Assembly (NCBI GenBank): GCA_964651435.1
Contig: CAZYVU010000006.1
Location: 1 to 64,000, forward strand
Direction: 5' to 3'
DNA: 64,000 nucleotides
From: CAZYVU01 sp964651435
GTDB lineage: Bacteria; Desulfobacterota; Syntrophorhabdia; Syntrophorhabdales; CAYQXL01
Shown here one piece after another: positions 60,608 to 64,000 of the stretch. Position 1 is the stretch's first letter. The number at the start of each line of letters is the position of its first letter. A program made the translations under genes and the position numbers. Below the pieces are notes generated by a model. That model did no database searches, had not been told where the DNA came from, and worked only from the letters and a program-made list of their open reading frames with translations.

Positions 60608-62365
60608 CTACCACGTCAATGCGCAGATGGTATCCGTTATTTTCCGTTCCAACACTTCGAACTCATCCAATTCGTCCTCGGCGATGAGCTTGGCCCGGGC
60701 GATGTCGTCGAGAACCTCCAGAGCCAGGAGGGACTCAAGCGTTGTTCCGTCGCCAAAGGAACGCTTAGCCTCATCGTAATAATGCAGGATGAGCTTCAAA
60801 AGCCGGAACTGCTTGTCGAGAGATGTCACCGTATCCCTGTCGTCAAAAGCGTTCTGGTGAAGAAAATCCTCCCGTATCATCTTTGCCGCCTGCATGAGCA
60901 GCCTGTCTTCGTAAGCCAGGGCATCGATGCCGACGAGCCTCACCAGCTCCTCCAGCTCCGCCTCCCTCTGCAGGATGTCCATGGCCCGCTTTCGGTTTAG
61001 AGACCATTGGCCGTCAAACTTGACGTCAGACGACTCATCGACCATGTCCTGGCACAGCGAATAGGAGGTCAGCCAGTTGATGGCCGGAAAGTGGCGGGAG
61101 AACGCGAGCTTGTCGTCAAGCCCCCAGAAAACCTTTACAACGCGAAGCGTGGCCTGAACAACGGGCTCCGAGAGGTCGCCGCCGGGCGGCGAGACAGCGC
61201 CTATGACCGAAAGGGCACCCTGGCGGTCACCGGACCCGAGACAGATCACGTTGCCCGCCCGCTCATAGAAGGAAGCGATGCGGGAGCCAAGATAGGCCGG
61301 ATATCCTTCCTCTCCGGGCATCTCCTCCATGCGTCCCGATATCTCTCTCATGGCCTCGGCCCAACGGCTCGTCGAATCGGCCATGAGCGCCACCGAATAG
61401 CCCATGTCCCTGAAGTACTCCGCTATCGTTATGCCCGTAAAAACGCTTGCCTCCCGGGCCGCCACCGGCATATTGGAGGTGTTGGCCACCAGCACCGTTC
61501 TCTCCATGAGGGGCTCACCGGACGCGGGATCCTTCAGATGGGGAAACTCCATAAGAACGTCCGTCATTTCGTTCCCGCGCTCACCGCACCCCACGTAGAC
61601 AACGATCTGCGCGTCGGCCCACTTTGCGAGCTGATGCTGTACCACCGTCTTTCCGCTTCCAAAAGGTCCCGGCACGCAGGCCGTCCCACCCTTTGCCAGG
61701 GGAAAGAGCATGTCGATGACCCGTTGCCCCGTCGTCATGGGTTCGCCGGGCACGAGCTTCCGCTTTACGGGTCTCGGCTCCCTGACGGGCCACCGCTGCA
61801 CCATGGTGACCCCGAAGGGCCCCTCCGTCCCCTCAATGACGGCAATCTCCGTATCGACATTGCCCGTCGCCTGATCGATCCTCCCGACGGTGCCCGACCT
61901 GCCGGGCGGCACCATAATCTTATGGGTAACAAGGTTGCTTTCCTGAACGGTCCCCAGGATATCGCCACCTTCAACGTCATCGCCCACCTTGACCGACGGC
62001 TTGAAATGCCACACAGCCGATCTGTCGAGGGCAGGCCGCTCGGCACCCCTGACGATATACTCCCCGAAAGCATCCGCCAGCGCATCCAGAGGCCTCTGAA
62101 CGCCGTCATAGATGCTCCGGATAAGGCCCGGCCCCAGCTCTACGCTGAGCGGCTCACCCGTCCTCTGCACGGGCTGACCGGGACCGATGCCCTCCGTCTC
62201 CTCATAGACCTGGATCGAATAATCGTCTCCTTTGATCTCGATAATTTCGCCGAAGAGGTTGGCCTCGCCTACCCTCACCATCTCGTACATTCGGGCGCCG
62301 GCAAGCCCCCGGGCCACGACCAACGGTCCTGAAACCTTAACGACCTCACCTCTGCTTCCGTTCAT
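60608..62365 (-). CDS. atpA: V/A-type ATPase subunit A (catalytic)
   Basis: The 585-residue subunit has the Walker A loop [33 protein letters not shown], Walker B region [21 protein letters not shown] and the family-specific non-homologous insertion (about 115-190, [22 protein letters not shown]). It hydrolyses or makes ATP in the head. Start ATG 62365 is 5 bases after the F stop. In anaerobic bacteria this enzyme usually runs as an ion pump or, in some, as a synthase. Confidence 0.96.
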   Translation of the reverse strand: MNGSRGEVVKVSGPLVVARGLAGARMYEMVRVGEANLFGEIIEIKGDDYSIQVYEETEGIGPGQPVQRTGEPLSVELGPGLIRSIYDGVQRPLDALADAFGEYIVRGAERPALDRSAVWHFKPSVKVGDDVEGGDILGTVQESNLVTHKIMVPPGRSGTVGRIDQATGNVDTEIAVIEGTEGPFGVTMVQRWPVREPRPVKRKLVPGEPMTTGQRVIDMLFPLAKGGTACVPGPFGSGKTVVQHQLAKWADAQIVVYVGCGERGNEMTDVLMEFPHLKDPASGEPLMERTVLVANTSNMPVAAREASVFTGITIAEYFRDMGYSVALMADSTSRWAEAMREISGRMEEMPGEEGYPAYLGSRIASFYERAGNVICLGSGDRQGALSVIGAVSPPGGDLSEPVVQATLRVVKVFWGLDDKLAFSRHFPAINWLTSYSLCQDMVDESSDVKFDGQWSLNRKRAMDILQREAELEELVRLVGIDALAYEDRLLMQAAKMIREDFLHQNAFDDRDTVTSLDKQFRLLKLILHYYDEAKRSFGDGTTLESLLALEVLDDIARAKLIAEDELDEFEVLERKITDTICALTW

Positions 62366-62370
62366 CTTCC

Positions 62371-62712
62371 CTATCCTTGACCACCTGAATTTGCATCTTT
62401 GCCCAGAATATCGACACCCATGGACCGCTCCACGGCCTTTCTCATTTCCTCAAAACTGACGTGCCTGCTCCCCTCGTGCGTGGGAATGACCGTAAGGACA
62501 GCCGAAGAGCGCTGACGGAACTCCCTGACGGCCTGAGGGCTCTCATTAGCCATGCTCTCGGTAACAAGGACAAAGCCAACCTCCGCGTCCCGCGAAAGGG
62601 CTGCCAGCTCCTGCCCGAGCCTGGTGCTGTCCTCCAGGGGAATAATCTCAAATCCCACACCCTTAAACCCCAGTATGAGATGTTTTTCTCCTACCGCAAC
62701 CGCCTTAGACAT
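62371..62712 (-). CDS. atpF: V/A-type ATPase subunit F
   Basis: The 113-residue protein has the Rossmann-like F fold: KHLILGFKGVGFEIIPLEDSTRLGQELAAL, GFVLVTESMA and VLTVIPTHEGSRHVSFEEMRKAVERSMGVDI. It attaches to subunit D on the rotor. It overlaps subunit C by 8 bases. Length is normal (about 100-110). Confidence 0.9.
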   Translation of the reverse strand: MSKAVAVGEKHLILGFKGVGFEIIPLEDSTRLGQELAALSRDAEVGFVLVTESMANESPQAVREFRQRSSAVLTVIPTHEGSRHVSFEEMRKAVERSMGVDILGKDANSGGQG

Positions 62713-63691
62713 AGCAGTCCTTCAGTCTTTCCTTAAGCACATCAGGGTCGATCCGGTTAAGCTTGCCGCTCACAACAAGCTTAAGATTTTCCATTTCCAC
62801 GCGCAGGCCGGCGAGAAAAGCGAAGACCCGCTCCGGCGCTGCCGTCTGCAGTTTTCCGTCTCCGGCCAGCCTCGTTAGATGATTCGTGGCCTTCATGTCA
62901 AACATGTACACCTGCTCATCCCTCTCGAACTCCAGGGACTGGAACAGGGCGTCACCGACGGCGCCCCCGACGACGGGCGGCCAGGCCTCCACGTTGTTCA
63001 GCCCCGCCAGTTCCACGGTCATCGATGTAAACTCCCCGAGCGGCAACAGGTGCTGCTGGTATGGCTTCGGAGAAAGACCCTGGTTGAGGGCACGCCAGAA
63101 GAGGGCGGTCACATGTGCGGCAACCCTGTCGTTCACGTAGGTGCTGATCATTTCCGATTTCGCTGCTGCGGCCAGGGCAAGAAGGTGCCGGAGATAGGCG
63201 CCGTCGAGCACAATATCCATGATGCCCGGTCCGGCATCCAGGGCCTCGCCGCTGAACCAGCCCCACCCTTCTGTGACCGAACCGGGAATCTCCCCATACT
63301 CACCGTGTGCGATCGCCGTCAGTTTTTCCAGAGAAAAGGTGCCCCCCTGAAAGGGGAAGTCCGTCTTCCCTGACAACGCCTCCTTTAGGTTGAGATAGTC
63401 ACCCGGTAGAAGGAACATATCGGCCACAACGGGCGAAGGACAATCGGCACGAATCGACAGGGCCATATCGTGAAAGCAACGGTCGGCCAGGGCGCTGAAA
63501 TCGTCCCAGACCGCCCCGGGCGTAAGGTATTCACGCAGGAAGGTTTCCTGCAAGTGGGGAATAATTTCCTCGGGCCGCTCCTGGGCGATGATTCCAAGAT
63601 AGAATTCCCTCGGTAAAAAGCGGGCCTCCAGGACGCTGATGCGCCCCGACACAAAACCCCACTTTGAGATATTCTTTATGCTCGCCAACAC
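62705..63691 (-). CDS. atpC: V/A-type ATPase subunit C (rotor-stalk, AC39-like)
   Basis: The 328-residue helical protein has the family's three-lobe layout; VLEARFLPREFYLGIIAQERPEEIIPHLQETF at the N-terminus and FDMKATNHLTRLAGDGKLQTAAPERVFAFLAGLRVEMENLKLVVSGKLNRI at the C-terminus match V0d/C subunits, which cap the membrane ring. It is overlapped by F and follows E by 5 bases. Divergent in sequence as usual for this subunit. Confidence 0.88.
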   Translation of the reverse strand: MLASIKNISKWGFVSGRISVLEARFLPREFYLGIIAQERPEEIIPHLQETFLREYLTPGAVWDDFSALADRCFHDMALSIRADCPSPVVADMFLLPGDYLNLKEALSGKTDFPFQGGTFSLEKLTAIAHGEYGEIPGSVTEGWGWFSGEALDAGPGIMDIVLDGAYLRHLLALAAAAKSEMISTYVNDRVAAHVTALFWRALNQGLSPKPYQQHLLPLGEFTSMTVELAGLNNVEAWPPVVGGAVGDALFQSLEFERDEQVYMFDMKATNHLTRLAGDGKLQTAAPERVFAFLAGLRVEMENLKLVVSGKLNRIDPDVLKERLKDCYV

Positions 63692-63696
63692 GTATC

Positions 63697-64000
63697 CTAC
63701 TTCCGAAAGAGATGAGCCGCTACCTGCGGAAGCATCTCCTGCTCGATGTCCTTCAGCATCGTAGACAAGGTCTGATCTATCTCGTAATCATCGGCAACAA
63801 AGATGAAGCCTCCGCGCTCCTGCAGGTATTCCCTCTGGTCGATAGAGATCTTTCGGCCCTCCCCTCTCCCGGCGTTCAGGCCCACCACAATCTGCTCAAA
63901 AAGATCCCTTTCGCTACTGTGAACCCGCAAACGCCCCGGAGAGGCACCCGCTGCCTTTTCGGCCAGATCGCTCATCACCTGCCCATACCGCTCGGCCGGC
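63697..64000 (-). CDS. atpE: V/A-type ATPase subunit E, 5'-truncated by the window edge
   Basis: The frame is open to the window end and reads ERYGQVMSDLAEKAAGASPG before the visible part, so GTG 63978 is an internal codon, not the start. The remainder has EQIVVGLNAGRGEGRK, GFIFVADDYEIDQTLSTMLKDIEQEMLPQVAAHLF, the C-terminal globular domain of E. Subunit E forms the peripheral stalk. The N-terminal coiled coil lies beyond the window, as do the I and K genes expected upstream. Confidence 0.88.
   Translation of the reverse strand, partial: PAERYGQVMSDLAEKAAGASPGRLRVHSSERDLFEQIVVGLNAGRGEGRKISIDQREYLQERGGFIFVADDYEIDQTLSTMLKDIEQEMLPQVAAHLFRK

Noticed and set aside
61007..62332. 441-codon open frame antisense to the V-ATPase A subunit
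   Set aside because: Antisense shadow; subunit A on the minus strand is unambiguous.

Overview
The window is a GC-rich, gene-dense bacterial chromosome segment. It carries IorAB, a V/A-type ATPase, three molybdopterin-enzyme/ferredoxin cassettes and many Fe-S proteins, and I see no terminal oxidase. This suggests a strict anaerobe. A syntrophic or aromatics-degrading Desulfobacterota/Deltaproteobacteria-type organism is my inference from gene content, not a proven placement. GTG and TTG starts are common, Shine-Dalgarno sites are of the GGAGG type, and several sigma70-like promoters with 16-18 bp spacers can be read directly. No insertion sequence, prophage, CRISPR array or rRNA operon was seen.

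Layout. 1-3.6 kb: initiator tRNA, membrane acyltransferase, DegT-type sugar aminotransferase, TauE-like permease. 3.6-11.3 kb, minus strand: secreted M16 peptidase, iorBA (amino-acid fermentation or indoleacetate/phenylacetate metabolism), M20 peptidase, NifU-like protein, Hsp20, DUF4177-like protein. 11.5-19.4 kb: small lipoprotein, hydrolase, GGQ-type ribosome-rescue factor, a papain-fold protein that has lost its catalytic residues, HMA metal-binding protein, RlmE, amino-acid-binding protein, DJ-1 protein. 19.2-27 kb: secreted SBBP beta-propeller, membrane protein, VOC protein, secreted MetX-like hydrolase, M6-like protein with an altered HExxH motif.

27-32 kb: IclR regulator co-transcribed with molybdoenzyme cassette 1, whose electron-transfer subunit has a GltD-type FAD/NAD(P) module embedded in the ferredoxin. 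32-40 kb, minus strand: a signalling block of two histidine kinases (one MEDS/multi-PAS), three response regulators (one HD-GYP) and a periplasmic binding lipoprotein. 40-43.9 kb: isochorismatase-like hydrolase, seven-bladed YVTN propeller, phosphoglycolate-phosphatase-like HAD protein, MarR regulator.

44-51.5 kb: cassette 2 (molybdoenzyme lacking one Fe-S cysteine, with a two-cluster ferredoxin) divergent from marR; a class I/II aminotransferase; an intergenic repeat region; cassette 3 (canonical pair) plus a zinc-ribbon protein. 51.7-58.4 kb: secreted isochorismatase-like protein without the catalytic Cys, lytic transglycosylase, small exported proteins, TetR with a palindromic operator, PaaI-like thioesterase, M15/DUF882-like peptidase, small lipoprotein. 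58.6-64 kb, minus strand: V/A-ATPase genes in order E-C-F-A-B-D, with E cut by the window end.

How it may fit together: the three soluble molybdoenzyme cassettes, each next to or under its own regulator, with an aminotransferase and IorAB nearby, look like a peripheral catabolic toolkit feeding electrons to ferredoxin or NAD(P). The secreted region (propellers, degenerate peptidases, shared C-terminal BACON-like modules) looks like an envelope or surface set. The substrates of the molybdoenzymes cannot be read from sequence alone.
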